DNA of 64,000 bases from NCBI GenBank assembly GCA_045531955.1, contig JAZSFC010000047.1, forward strand, positions 34,713-98,712. The letters are read 5' to 3'. The notes under the pieces were generated by a model, which searched no databases, was not told the DNA's origin, and saw only the letters and a list, made by a program, of their open reading frames with translations. Positions 8,635 through 17,260 of this stretch are shown here, piece by piece (within the stretch, counting starts at the first letter, position 1; every line of letters begins with the position of its first letter). A program made the translations under genes and the position numbers. The stretch is from SIG299 sp045531955 (GTDB taxonomy: Bacteria; Bacillota; Clostridia; Lachnospirales; Lachnospiraceae).

Positions 8635-9756
8635 TTACTGTTCCTGTGTCAATGAATCCTTCGATGATTCCGCTTCTTCTGCCGCTTTTTCTTTCAAAAA
8701 TTTTATTGCTTTCTCATCACCTAATTCTGCAGCCCTTTTGAGCCACTCTTCTCCTTTTTTTTCATTCGGTTGTACCCCAAGTCCCTCAAAATACATCACA
8801 GCAACCCGTCTGCAGCTTCGGGTATCCTGTTGTTCTGCTGCCTTTAAGTACCAGAATAGCGCCTGCTCATAATCCTGTGGCACGCCTTTACCGTTATAGT
8901 ATAAATATCCAATCGTTCTTTGTGCCAAACGTTCTCCCTGCTCCGCTGCTTTCATACACCATTCAAACGCTTTTTGATAATCCTGCTCTACTCCTTTTCC
9001 TTCATAATACATTGCACCAAGATTCCGCTGGGCTATTGGTAACCCCAGCTCCGCTGCCTGCGCATATATCTCTACCGCTTTTTGATAGTCCTGCTTTAAA
9101 ACATCACCCTTCTCAAATTTAGAAGCCAAATTATTTAGTCCCATAATGTCGCCCTGACTTGCCGCTCTTATCGTCCAGTTTACCGATTCTTCCTCATTTT
9201 CCTCGACACCCAATCCTTTTTCATACATATAGCCTACCTGGCGCTGCGCCTGCGCAAAGCCATGCTCCGCCGACTTCCTGTACCAGGCAAATGCCTCCTC
9301 TAAATTCTTATTTACGCCAATGCCACGTTCATATATGCTTCCCATGTTAAATTCGGCAAGTGCAAAGCCTTGCTCCGCCGATTTTTGATACCATTCCCGC
9401 GCTTTTTCCGGATTTTTATCCACCCCCAGGCCATTTTCATATGCATATCCCAATTCACTTTGGGCTACGGCATGTCCCTGCTCCGCGGCTTTTAAATACC
9501 ACTCCGCGGCTTTTTCTGCGCTCTTTTTAACGCCCTCTCCATTGAAATACATAAGTGCTGTATTATACTTCGCATGCACATGTCCCGCTTTTGCCGCTTT
9601 CCGCCACCATTTTCCGGCACGTCTCATGTTTACCTTGGTTCCGTATCCGTCTGCATACCAGCATCCAAGCAGAAACATAGAATCCGCATATCCTAATTTT
9701 GCTGATTTTTTTATCGTTTGAAAATTTATATTTGCTCCGATATCCGTTGTATTCAT
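8635..9756 (-). CDS. Sel1-repeat (TPR-like) protein
   Basis: 373 residues from the ATG at 9756, preceded by GGAAGGAGAATAGG. The frame is open upstream but that part lacks a ribosome site. Nine Sel1-like repeats of about 36 residues are visible, each with the pattern A-x-x-x-L-G-x-x-Y-x-x-G-x-G-V then A-x-x-W-Y-x-K-A-A-E-x-G. There is no signal peptide. Such solenoids mediate protein-protein contacts; the partner is unknown. The C-terminal tail is acidic and low in complexity. It is transcribed divergently from the esterase. Confidence 0.9.
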   Translation of the reverse strand: MNTTDIGANINFQTIKKSAKLGYADSMFLLGCWYADGYGTKVNMRRAGKWWRKAAKAGHVHAKYNTALMYFNGEGVKKSAEKAAEWYLKAAEQGHAVAQSELGYAYENGLGVDKNPEKAREWYQKSAEQGFALAEFNMGSIYERGIGVNKNLEEAFAWYRKSAEHGFAQAQRQVGYMYEKGLGVEENEEESVNWTIRAASQGDIMGLNNLASKFEKGDVLKQDYQKAVEIYAQAAELGLPIAQRNLGAMYYEGKGVEQDYQKAFEWCMKAAEQGERLAQRTIGYLYYNGKGVPQDYEQALFWYLKAAEQQDTRSCRRVAVMYFEGLGVQPNEKKGEEWLKRAAELGDEKAIKFLKEKAAEEAESSKDSLTQEQ

Positions 9757-9872
9757 CCTATTCTCCTTCCCAAACATTGGTACAAACCAAATGATACCAC
9801 ATTCTGAACAAAAAATCCACGTTTCCTGTTCATTACCCAAAACGGAAAACACCGCAATTTCTGCCAGTAAAA

Positions 9873-9899
9873 TAGCAGTATTCTGCTAGTTTCGAAACT
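9873..9899. promoter_or_regulatory. two adjacent palindromes upstream of the esterase (possible operator)
   Basis: TAGCAG-TATT-CTGCTA (9873-9888) is followed directly by the perfect 12-bp palindrome AGTTTCGAAACT (9888-9899), 47 bp before the esterase start. The position suits a repressor or activator site, but no known consensus is matched. Confidence 0.3.
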
Positions 9900-9945
9900 G
9901 TTGTTCCCGTACAATAAAAGTATACTGCAGGAAAGGGGAATACTT

Positions 9946-10797
9946 ATGAACTATGTTTATGAAATGCCGGCCGCAATGCTTCAAAAGACCGACAAAAAAG
10001 GAACTGTAGAACGCTTTTTATACAATACCGGAACCTATGACGAGCGGGTGTCCCTGCCAATGGCAAAAGCCGCCTGGGTTTACTTACCTTACGGTTACGA
10101 CAATAAAAAACAATATAATGTTCTTTACCTGCTTCACGGCGGTGGTGTTAACGAAGACTGGTGGTTTAAAATGTTTCCGGATACCGTTACCATTTTAGAC
10201 AATATGATGGCCCGGGGCATCTGCGAGCCATGCATTATTGTTGCCCCAACCTACTATCGTGGTGCAGAAGCGGACCGCAATGCGGAATTTATCACAGAAC
10301 ACTTCCGGTTTGAGCTGCGCAACGATTTAATTCCGGCTATCGAAAGCAAGTACTCTACTTACGCAACAGGTGATGTTTCCGAAGAAAACCTCATTAAGAC
10401 CCGTAAACACCGTGCCTTTGCCGGACTTTCCCTGGGCTCCATGACAACCTACCGTGCCGCATTCTATAACAACTATGATTTATTCTCCTGGTACGGCCCA
10501 TTTTCCGGCTGCTGTGGTCCTAAGGGCGACCGTACCGTAGAAGTTAAACGCATTATCGAAACTTTGGAAAACGGGGTCAAGAACAATCTGCCGCTGGATT
10601 ACATGTTCTGCTGCAACGGCGACCAAGATATTGCTTATGAAGAACATGTAGAAATCATGGAAAATGTTTTGAAAACCTGTAATTTATTTGTACCGGGAGA
10701 AAACTATGATTTCTTTATCATTCCGGGTGGCGTTCATGATATGAAGGCATGGCAATTACACCTATATCACGCACTTCAGATTTTCTTTACAAAATAA
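9946..10797 (+). CDS. CE1-like esterase (putative esterase, PF00756 type)
   Basis: 283 residues. The ATG at 9946 follows GGAAAGGGG. The alpha/beta-hydrolase layout is clear: YNVLYLLHGGGVNEDWW, then the nucleophile elbow G-L-S-L-G with Ser162, and a late His in PGGVHDMKAW. This matches the Fes/esterase D family that includes acetyl-xylan and feruloyl esterases often linked to plant polysaccharide use. No signal peptide, so cytoplasmic action on imported oligosaccharide esters is likely. It is a single-gene unit ending at a strong terminator. Confidence 0.85.
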   Translation: MNYVYEMPAAMLQKTDKKGTVERFLYNTGTYDERVSLPMAKAAWVYLPYGYDNKKQYNVLYLLHGGGVNEDWWFKMFPDTVTILDNMMARGICEPCIIVAPTYYRGAEADRNAEFITEHFRFELRNDLIPAIESKYSTYATGDVSEENLIKTRKHRAFAGLSLGSMTTYRAAFYNNYDLFSWYGPFSGCCGPKGDRTVEVKRIIETLENGVKNNLPLDYMFCCNGDQDIAYEEHVEIMENVLKTCNLFVPGENYDFFIIPGGVHDMKAWQLHLYHALQIFFTK

Positions 10798-10809
10798 ATC
10801 GTCCTGCAA

Positions 10810-10843
10810 AAAAACGTCGTAGCCCCCACGCTACGACGTTTTT
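10810..10843. terminator. bidirectional intrinsic terminator
   Basis: A perfect 14-bp stem (AAAAACGTCGTAGC paired with GCTACGACGTTTTT) with a 6-nt loop lies between the convergent esterase and anti-sigma-like gene. A and T runs on either side allow use in both directions. Confidence 0.9.
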
Positions 10844-10851
10844 GTATTATG

Positions 10852-11511
10852 TTATTCTTCACTCGAAATATGAAGTTCATAACATCCCGGAACTCCCGGT
10901 TCTTCTTTCACTTCATACTGATAGATTTCTCCGTTCTTCTCATAGCTTACAGATGCGGCTCCGTCGGTCATATCCTCCGTGATATCAATTTTTATATCAC
11001 CATCTACAAAATAAACCTTATCGTCTTCCTTTGCTACTCCGATATTATCCACTGTGATGCTGGTATCCTTAACAATGTAAACTTCCGGGAATGAACTTTC
11101 CGCACCAACACCTGCAATCTTCAAAGAATCCGCATCCGTTGCATCACTGATAAGAACAAATTCCACGCTATCCTCATCTTGTACATTCAATGTTGTGGAA
11201 TACTGCACAGTGCCGTCCTCCAGGACCACTCCTTCCATCTCTACCTCCTGCCATACCCCATTTAAATTTATTTTCGCTACTACCGTTTCCACCCAGGTAC
11301 TTCCGGTCATGGCATAAGCCACTCCGTTGCTTCCGGCAAACAATACCGCTGCAATTGCTGCTGCCATAGCCAGTTTTCTGCCGACAGACATTTCTTTTTT
11401 CTTTACATTCCTTTCGTCCATGTTCATCACCTTTCTTCGCAAGTCCTCCGGGGCATGCAGTTCACCATAGGTGTTCTGAACATAGTTCTTTAGTTTATCT
11501 TCCTTACTCAT
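10852..11511 (-). CDS. membrane-anchored anti-sigma-factor-like protein
   Basis: 219 residues. A cytoplasmic N-terminus of about 45 residues contains LRRKVMNMDERNVKKKEMSV. One transmembrane helix (about 46-67) follows, then an extracellular beta-rich domain of about 150 residues. The gene begins inside the end of the ECF sigma gene (8-bp overlap). By position and topology it is the likely anti-sigma partner; no named anti-sigma domain could be recognised. The extracellular part would be the sensor. Confidence 0.7.
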   Translation of the reverse strand: MSKEDKLKNYVQNTYGELHAPEDLRRKVMNMDERNVKKKEMSVGRKLAMAAAIAAVLFAGSNGVAYAMTGSTWVETVVAKINLNGVWQEVEMEGVVLEDGTVQYSTTLNVQDEDSVEFVLISDATDADSLKIAGVGAESSFPEVYIVKDTSITVDNIGVAKEDDKVYFVDGDIKIDITEDMTDGAASVSYEKNGEIYQYEVKEEPGVPGCYELHISSEE

Positions 11512-11983
11512 TCCATGCCTCCTTCAAGTCACCCTTCAATTTTTGTCTTGCCCGGAGAAGTCTTGATTTTACCGCAGTTTCGGAAAGCTTCAGCATCTGT
11601 GCAATTTCCCTGATACTGTATTCTTCGTAATAATAAAGATACACGATTTGCCGGTATTTCTGAGGAAGGTTCTGCACCGCAAAATATAACTCACTTCTTT
11701 CCGGTGTGGAAAATACCGGCTCCTCTGTCAGCTCTTCCAGATAGGTTGTACGGCGTTTCCATCCGGAACGCCACAGACTGTGGCACTCATTCACCGCCAC
11801 CCGTATCAGCCACTTTCTAGCATGGTCCTCATCCTCAAAGTTTTCTGTTTTTTCCCAAAGCTTAACAAAAGTATTCTGCACTACGTCCTCTGCATCTGCA
11901 AGGGTATTACACCCATTCACGGCCACACGGTATATACAGTCCAGATATTTTTCTGTCAAGCGTTCGTATTCCTGCGTATCCAA
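11504..11983 (-). CDS. ECF RNA polymerase sigma factor
   Basis: 159 residues, starting at a TTG (11983) behind AGGAGAAAT. Region 2 is clear (YRVAVNGCNTLADAEDVVQNTFVKLWEK), as is region 4 with its helix-turn-helix (YSIREIAQMLKLSETAVKSRLLRARQKLK). It directs RNA polymerase to a small stress or envelope regulon. The next gene encodes the presumed anti-sigma factor. An ECF-type promoter upstream suggests it activates its own transcription. Confidence 0.93.
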   Translation of the reverse strand: MDTQEYERLTEKYLDCIYRVAVNGCNTLADAEDVVQNTFVKLWEKTENFEDEDHARKWLIRVAVNECHSLWRSGWKRRTTYLEELTEEPVFSTPERSELYFAVQNLPQKYRQIVYLYYYEEYSIREIAQMLKLSETAVKSRLLRARQKLKGDLKEAWNE

Positions 11984-12025
11984 AGTATTTCTCCTGTTTT
12001 TGTATTGTTCGAAAGGCCTTTCTGA

Positions 12026-12057
12026 TTATAGAACGCATGAGAAAGGTAAAAGGTTGC
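12026..12057 (-). promoter_or_regulatory. ECF-type promoter (likely autoregulatory)
   Basis: On the minus strand GCAACCTTTT (12048-12057) and CGTTCTATAA (12026-12035) are separated so that AACC and CGTT lie 16 nt apart, the usual ECF geometry. It stands about 40 bp before the ECF sigma start. A related CAACCTTTT element precedes the second ECF gene (61926-61951). Confidence 0.65.
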
Positions 12058-12079
12058 AAATAAGTTTAAACTATCATAA

Positions 12080-12112
12080 AAAGCTTCCATGCCGTTACAG
12101 CATGGAAGCTTT
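12080..12112 (-). terminator. intrinsic terminator of the SCP2 gene
   Basis: A 13-bp stem (AAAGCTTCCATGC with its complement) and 7-nt loop is followed on the minus strand by TTTTTATG. It lies 30 bp past the SCP2 stop. Confidence 0.85.
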
Positions 12113-12141
12113 GCATCCGCTCGAATCAAAGTCTGTAATCA

Positions 12142-12492
12142 CTAATTATTCTCATGCACACCGGAACATCTGCAGCCGCATCCAAACGGCAGGTTCTCCA
12201 GTTGTCTGCTGTCACCGTACACCTTTAACTGACCGTTGGTATAAGCTACCCGTGGCGTAATTTTACCCTCCAGCATTTGCAGGATAACCTCTGCAGTAGT
12301 TACAATAATCAAATCCCGGTCATAGTATTCGTATGGCTCCACATTTACCTTGCCGTCATCCAGTTCCACATAGAAGTAGCCTTCGCCCTCGCCTTCTACA
12401 TTAAACTGGTATGCCACATGTCCCACCTGCCGGCTGACTTGCACCACTTTCATGGCATCTTTTACTCTTGCAACAAGTTCTTCATACGTCAT
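12142..12492 (-). CDS. SCP2 sterol-binding-domain protein
   Basis: 116 residues from the ATG at 12492, which follows GGGAGGATTGCTT. The fold signature of small SCP2-like lipid-carrier domains is visible: GYFYVELDDGKVNVEPYEYYDRDLIIVTTAEVILQMLEGK, then YTNGQLKVYGD. The ligand is unknown. The C-terminus carries a cysteine-rich tail (GCGCRCSG) that could bind metal, which is unusual for the family. It is a monocistronic unit with its own promoter and terminator. Confidence 0.75.
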   Translation of the reverse strand: MTYEELVARVKDAMKVVQVSRQVGHVAYQFNVEGEGEGYFYVELDDGKVNVEPYEYYDRDLIIVTTAEVILQMLEGKITPRVAYTNGQLKVYGDSRQLENLPFGCGCRCSGVHENN

Positions 12493-12600
12493 AAGCAATC
12501 CTCCCTGTTTTCCGAAGGAAAATGCCCGCCCGCTTATGCGGGCAGAGGATTTATCCTCCTAAACTCCTTATGCAAAAGCATAACATAGTTCTATAGTCCT

Positions 12601-12629
12601 ATTATAATCCTATTTTCTGAAAATTACAA
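12601..12629 (-). promoter_or_regulatory. sigma-A promoter of the SCP2 gene
   Basis: On the minus strand TTGTAA (12624-12629), a 17-nt spacer and TATAAT (12601-12606). The leader of about 100 nt contains a GCCCGC-ATAA-GCGGGC hairpin (near 12525-12545). Confidence 0.75.
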
Positions 12630-12666
12630 GTCGATTCTTTAATTTTATATACAATTTATTTTCGCA

Positions 12667-12715
12667 TAAAAAACCGGGCTACCACTCTTGGCTTTCCAAA
12701 AGCTGATAACCCGGA
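12667..12715 (-). terminator. intrinsic terminator of the ATP synthase operon
   Basis: A minus-strand stem opening CCGGGTTATC and closing TAGCCCGG, with an internal AGCTTTTGG/CCAAGAGTGG imperfect stem, is followed by TTTTTTA. It lies just past the atpC stop. Confidence 0.85.
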
Positions 12716-12724
12716 ATCTAATTG

Positions 12725-13135
12725 CTATTTTCTCGCCAGCTGAATTCGAATCAGTGACTTACGTAAAGACAGTTCCGCTCTGGCAATGTTGATATTACTA
12801 TCACCACTGGAAAGTCTCTTTTCTGCACGGGCTTTGGATTCCTCAGCACGGTGCAGGTCGATTTCTTCCGGCCATTCACAGGATTCTGCCAAAATTGTCA
12901 TGTGGTCCTGGAAAATTTCCACGAAACCGTCATGCAATGCGGCAATTTTCTGCTCGCCGTCCTCTTTGATTTTGAGGACACCCGGAACTAAAATCGCGGT
13001 CAGTGGGATGTGTCCTTTTAACACACCCATTTCCCCTTCGGAGGTTCTAAGCTCCACCATTTCCACATCTCCGTCATAGAAAATGCGGTCCGGTGAAATC
13101 ACCTGAAGGCGAAAAAACTTACTCATATCTGCCAT
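12725..13135 (-). CDS. atpC: ATP synthase epsilon subunit
   Basis: 136 residues from the ATG at 13135, behind GGAGGACTTT. The open frame continues upstream into a repeat element, but that part is not protein-like. The start MADMSKFFRLQVISPDRIFYDGDVEMVELRT and the middle GEMGVLKGHIPL are standard epsilon. The C-terminal helical pair (RAEESKARAEKRL, SLIRIQLARK) can act as the inhibitory arm. Unusually, 248 bp separate it from atpD, filled by a hairpin-forming element, so its translation may be set independently. Confidence 0.95.
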   Translation of the reverse strand: MADMSKFFRLQVISPDRIFYDGDVEMVELRTSEGEMGVLKGHIPLTAILVPGVLKIKEDGEQKIAALHDGFVEIFQDHMTILAESCEWPEEIDLHRAEESKARAEKRLSSGDSNINIARAELSLRKSLIRIQLARK

Positions 13136-13165
13136 AAAGTCCTCCATCGGTGCAGTAACGTTTTT

Positions 13166-13343
13166 TGCAATTTTAAAGATATTTTTGGCTGTATCGTATC
13201 TGTGTTCGCCTGGACTCCTCCGACAGTTATTCGTCTCCGACGGACAAAGCGAAATACAGTTCCGCTCTCTCCGCCGTAGCCGAACACCTGTCGGCTGAGA
13301 TGTCGTACACCTAGATACGATACACTCAAAAATATTATCTTGC
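13166..13343. repeat. 178-bp hairpin-forming palindromic element between atpD and atpC
   Basis: The ends are imperfect inverted repeats of about 35 bp. The left arm (13166-13203) contains ATTTTTGGCTGTATCGTATCT and the right arm, reverse-complemented, ATTTTTGAGTGTATCGTATCT. Inside, CTCCGACAG and CTGTCGGCTGAG form a second stem. The whole would fold into one long hairpin in DNA or in the atp mRNA. It encodes nothing convincing. The type is MITE-like or a large REP-like palindrome. Confidence 0.75.
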
Positions 13344-13383
13344 AACTAGTCAAAAAACGCCTACTGCACCCTACTTATCACCT

Positions 13384-14775
13384 TTACTTCTTTACTCTTG
13401 CCAAAACATCGTCGATGTTACCTGCATTTAAGAAGTAACTTTCCGGAATATCGTCATGCTTACCCTCTAAGATTTCCTTGAAGCCCTGAATGGTTTCGGA
13501 AATAGGTACATAACGACCAGGAAGACCGGTAAACTGTTCTGCAACGTGGAATGGCTGGGATAAGAATCTCTGCACTCTTCTAGCTCTTGCAACGAGGAGT
13601 TTTTCATCTTCGGAAAGTTCATCCATACCGAGGATGGCAATGATATCCTGTAATTCCTTATATCTCTGCAGAATTTCCTGTACGCCGCGGGCAACCTGGT
13701 AGTGTTCTTCACCAACGATACGTGGGTCAAGAATACGGGAAGTGGAAGCCAGTGGGTCAACTGCCGGATAAATACCAAGCTCTACGATGGAACGGGACAA
13801 CGCAGTGGTTGCGTCCAGGTGAGCGAAGGTATTTGCCGGAGCAGGGTCAGTATAGTCATCCGCAGGCACGTAAACAGCCTGTACGGAAGTGATGGAACCA
13901 TTCTTTGTGGAAGTAATACGCTCCTGCAGGGCACCCATTTCGGTCTGCAGAGTCGGCTGATAACCTACCGCAGATGGCATACGGCCAAGCAGCGCGGATA
14001 CTTCGGAACCCGCCTGGGTAAAACGGAAAATGTTATCGATGAAGAGAAGTACGTCCTTACCGGTCTGGTCACGGAAGTATTCTGCCATGGTAAGACCTGT
14101 AAGACCAACTCTCATTCTTGCTCCCGGTGGCTCGTTCATCTGACCGAATACCATGGTGGTCTTTTCGATAACGCCGGATTCAATCATTTCGTAGTATAAG
14201 TCGTTACCTTCACGGGTACGCTCACCTACACCGGTAAATACGGAATATCCGTTATGCTCTGTAGCAATGTTGGTAATTAACTCCTGGATAAGTACGGTTT
14301 TACCTACGCCGGCACCACCGAACAGACCAATTTTACCACCCTTCTGGTAAGGGCAGAGAAGGTCAACGACCTTAATACCGGTTTCTAACATTTCTGTCTG
14401 GGTGGACTGCTCTTCAAAAGCAGGTGCCTTTCTGTGAATTGGTAAATACTGTACTCCTTCCGGAGCCGGTTTTTCGTCAATCGGATTACCGAGTACGTTA
14501 AACATACGTCCTAAGGTGTTTTCACCTACAGGAACGGAAATCGGAGCACCGGTAGCTACCGCATCCATGCCGCGGACAAGTCCGTCGGTAGGACCCATGG
14601 CAATACAGCGCACGGTGTCGTCACCTAAGTGCTGTGCTACCTCTACCACCAGCTCGGTCTTACCGTTCTGGATTTTAATAGCTTCGTATATTTCCGGAAG
14701 ATTTCCGTTTGTAAACTTAATGTCAAGTACCGCACCGATAATCTGAGTGATTTTTCCGATATTGTTTGTAGCCAA
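13384..14775 (-). CDS. atpD: ATP synthase beta subunit
   Basis: 463 residues. The start is a TTG at 14775 behind AAGGAGTGAACGAAA. It shows Walker A GGAGVGKTVLI (about residue 154), the catalytic Glu region GERTREGNDLY, Walker B VLLFIDNIFRF and the ALLGRMPSAVGYQPTL segment, all at normal positions. It is the catalytic subunit of F1. The length is typical. Confidence 0.98.
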   Translation of the reverse strand: MATNNIGKITQIIGAVLDIKFTNGNLPEIYEAIKIQNGKTELVVEVAQHLGDDTVRCIAMGPTDGLVRGMDAVATGAPISVPVGENTLGRMFNVLGNPIDEKPAPEGVQYLPIHRKAPAFEEQSTQTEMLETGIKVVDLLCPYQKGGKIGLFGGAGVGKTVLIQELITNIATEHNGYSVFTGVGERTREGNDLYYEMIESGVIEKTTMVFGQMNEPPGARMRVGLTGLTMAEYFRDQTGKDVLLFIDNIFRFTQAGSEVSALLGRMPSAVGYQPTLQTEMGALQERITSTKNGSITSVQAVYVPADDYTDPAPANTFAHLDATTALSRSIVELGIYPAVDPLASTSRILDPRIVGEEHYQVARGVQEILQRYKELQDIIAILGMDELSEDEKLLVARARRVQRFLSQPFHVAEQFTGLPGRYVPISETIQGFKEILEGKHDDIPESYFLNAGNIDDVLARVKK

Positions 14776-14841
14776 TTTCGTTCACTCCTTTTTCATTTAT
14801 TTTGCATGCAATCTCTATGATTGCTGCGATAAATTGATTCA

Positions 14842-15702
14842 TCAATTTATCGCATTGGCGCCGGCAATGATTTCGGTAAGCTCCTGGGTAATGGCACCCT
14901 GACGGGCACGGTTGTAGCTTAATTCCAGGGTAGAAATCATTTCTTCGGCATTGGTTGTCGCAGAATCCATTGCCTGCATTCTTGCACCGTTTTCACTTGC
15001 AAAGGACTGCATCAGCCCGCCGTAAATTAAACTGTTGATATACTTTGGAATAATTAAGTCAAGAGCTTCCTCTGCCTCCGGTTCATAGTTCATCAGTGTC
15101 AGCTTGTCTGCCTCGTCCTCTTCTTCCTCTTCGGATACTACCACCGGAAGAAGCTTCAGCCAGGTAGGAATATGTGTCACTGTGTTTTTGAACTCGGTAT
15201 AAACCAGATAAATCTCACCGATTTTACCTTCTGCAAAGTCTTCTAACACCTTACGGCCGATGGCTGTTGCATCGTTAAAAACCGGTTCGTCCATTGCTTC
15301 GGAATAGTCCTCGGCGATGGTGTAACCACGTCTCGCCAAAGCGTCCCTGCCTTTTTTACCCACAGCATAAATTACTGCGTCTTCCTTGCTGATGCCGCTG
15401 TTCATTACCATCTTGATGATGTTGGAGTTGTAGCCGCCCGCAAGTCCACGGTTGGAGGTTACCATGATGATGCCCTTCTTTTCGGAGCTGCCGCTCTGAA
15501 GATACGGATGAAGGATATTTCCGGATTTCCGGAGCATGGAATTTACCGCTTTGTACATGTGCTCAAAGTAAGGCTTGGTGTTTTCTGCCTTGCCCTTGGC
15601 TTTTTGCAGCTTTACGGTGGAAACCAGCTTCATCGCCTTGGTAATCTGCCCGGTGCTCTGTATACTTTCTCTGCGCCTCTTGATATCTCTCATGGAAGCC
15701 AT
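14842..15702 (-). CDS. atpG: ATP synthase gamma subunit
   Basis: 286 residues. The N-terminal coiled-coil helix (MRDIKRRRESIQSTGQITKAMKLVSTVKLQKA) and the C-terminal helix (ENGARMQAMDSATTNAEEMI, then LSYNRARQGAITQELTEI) are diagnostic of the rotor shaft. A short acidic insertion (SEEEEEDEADK) near residue 200 lies on the peripheral domain. It sits between atpA and atpD as usual. Confidence 0.97.
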   Translation of the reverse strand: MASMRDIKRRRESIQSTGQITKAMKLVSTVKLQKAKGKAENTKPYFEHMYKAVNSMLRKSGNILHPYLQSGSSEKKGIIMVTSNRGLAGGYNSNIIKMVMNSGISKEDAVIYAVGKKGRDALARRGYTIAEDYSEAMDEPVFNDATAIGRKVLEDFAEGKIGEIYLVYTEFKNTVTHIPTWLKLLPVVVSEEEEEDEADKLTLMNYEPEAEEALDLIIPKYINSLIYGGLMQSFASENGARMQAMDSATTNAEEMISTLELSYNRARQGAITQELTEIIAGANAIN

Positions 15703-15718
15703 GTTACATCACACCTCT

Positions 15719-17227
15719 CTATCCTCTGAATTCTTTTTTGAACTCCTCAATTGCCTTAATTAAAGTAGCTTCTGTCTCTTCGGACATCTGCTTTTCTTCG
15801 CGGATTGCCTTTGGAACCTCTAGGTACTTGGTATCGATGAAATCAAACAGTTCCTTTTCAAACTGACGGATGCTGTCTACTTCGATGTCGAGTAAGTACT
15901 TCTTGGTTGCCGCATAAATGATGATTACCTGATATTCTACCGGCATTGGCTTGTACTGAGGCTGCTTTAATACCTCACGGATTCTTTCACCCTGTGCCAG
16001 CTTTTCTTTGGTATCAGCATCAAGGTCGGAACCAAACTGTGCGAAGGCTGCCAGTTCTTTGTACTGGGCAAGGTCGATACGGATTGGTCCGGCAATCTTC
16101 TTCATAGCCTTAATCTGCGCAGAACCACCAACTCGGGATACAGAAAGACCCGCATTTACCGCAGGACGGAAACCGGAATTGAACATTTCGGATTCCAGAT
16201 AAATTTGGCCGTCTGTAATGGAAATTACGTTGGTAGGAATGTACGCGGATACGTCGCCTGCCTGTGTCTCGATGATTGGGAGCGCTGTTAAAGAACCTCC
16301 GCCAAGAGCATCAGACAGTCTTGCCGCACGCTCCAATAATCTGGAGTGCAGGTAGAATACGTCACCAGGGAACGCTTCACGTCCCGGTGGTCTCTTTAAT
16401 AACAGGGACAGGGTACGGTAAGCCGCTGCGTGCTTACTTAAGTCATCGTATACGATTAAAACGTCCTGTCCGCTTTCCATCCACTCTTCACCGATGGCAC
16501 AACCGGAATAAGGAGCAATGTACTGTAATGGTGCAAGCTCGGAAGCGGTTGCCGCAACGATGGTGGTGTAATCCATAGCGCCGTACTCTTCTAAAGTGCC
16601 CACGATGGAAGCCACGGTAGACTGCTTCTGACCAATGGCAACGTAGATACACTTTACGTTCTGGCCCTTCTGGTTGATGATGGTGTCAATCGCGATGGCT
16701 GTCTTACCGGTCTGTCTGTCGCCGATGATAAGCTCACGCTGTCCACGTCCGATCGGCACCATGGAGTCAATAGCCTTGATACCAGTCTGAAGTGGTGTAT
16801 TAACGGATTTTCTTGCAATTACGCCGGAGGCTACTCGCTCAATCTGGCGGAATTTTGTTGTTTCAATTGGTCCCTTGCCGTCGATTGGCTGGCCAAGGGC
16901 ATTTACTACACGTCCCAGCATGGCATCGCCAACCGGAACCTCTACTACTCGTCCTGTGGTCTTTACGGTGTCGCCTTCGCTGATGCTCTTGCTGTCACCG
17001 AGAAGTACCGCACCTACGTTATCTTCTTCCAGATTCAGTACCATGCCGTATACCTCGCCAGGGAACTCGAGAAGTTCACCCTGCATGGCCTTTTCCAGAC
17101 CGTGGATACGTGCGATACCGTCTGCAACCTGGATTACTGTACCAACATCAGATACCTCTAACTTTGTACTGTAATTTTTAATCTGTTCTTTGATTACCGA
17201 ACTGATTTCTTCAGGTCTTAAATTCAA
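15719..17227 (-). CDS. atpA: ATP synthase alpha subunit
   Basis: 502 residues from a TTG start at 17227 behind GGAAGGTGC. It has the N-terminal LRPEEISSVIKEQIKNY, Walker A GDRQTGKTAIA (about residue 169), YDDLSKHAAAYR, and the arginine-finger region ISVSRVGGSAQ-like VSRVGGSAQIKAM. It forms the non-catalytic sites of F1. Confidence 0.98.
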   Translation of the reverse strand: MNLRPEEISSVIKEQIKNYSTKLEVSDVGTVIQVADGIARIHGLEKAMQGELLEFPGEVYGMVLNLEEDNVGAVLLGDSKSISEGDTVKTTGRVVEVPVGDAMLGRVVNALGQPIDGKGPIETTKFRQIERVASGVIARKSVNTPLQTGIKAIDSMVPIGRGQRELIIGDRQTGKTAIAIDTIINQKGQNVKCIYVAIGQKQSTVASIVGTLEEYGAMDYTTIVAATASELAPLQYIAPYSGCAIGEEWMESGQDVLIVYDDLSKHAAAYRTLSLLLKRPPGREAFPGDVFYLHSRLLERAARLSDALGGGSLTALPIIETQAGDVSAYIPTNVISITDGQIYLESEMFNSGFRPAVNAGLSVSRVGGSAQIKAMKKIAGPIRIDLAQYKELAAFAQFGSDLDADTKEKLAQGERIREVLKQPQYKPMPVEYQVIIIYAATKKYLLDIEVDSIRQFEKELFDFIDTKYLEVPKAIREEKQMSEETEATLIKAIEEFKKEFRG

Positions 17228-17260
17228 GATATAAGCACCTTCCTTCTGAATTTACTTTTC

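Noticed and set aside
8635..9756. A CRISPR-like or tandem DNA repeat in the Sel1 gene
   Set aside because: The periodicity is at the protein level (about 36 residues) with divergent DNA, as expected for Sel1 repeats.
10852..11511. The protein after the ECF gene as a RsiV/RsgI-family anti-sigma factor
   Set aside because: Topology and position fit an anti-sigma, but no family signature could be recognised, so no specific name is given.
13166..13343. An insertion sequence or group II intron remnant in the atp operon
   Set aside because: No transposase, reverse transcriptase or intron domain is present; the sequence is only a hairpin-like palindrome.
12725..13345. A 206-residue version of the epsilon subunit with a 70-residue basic N-terminus
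   Set aside because: The extra part is a translation of the palindromic element. It has no ribosome site, and the conserved protein starts at MADMSKFF (13135) behind GGAGG.
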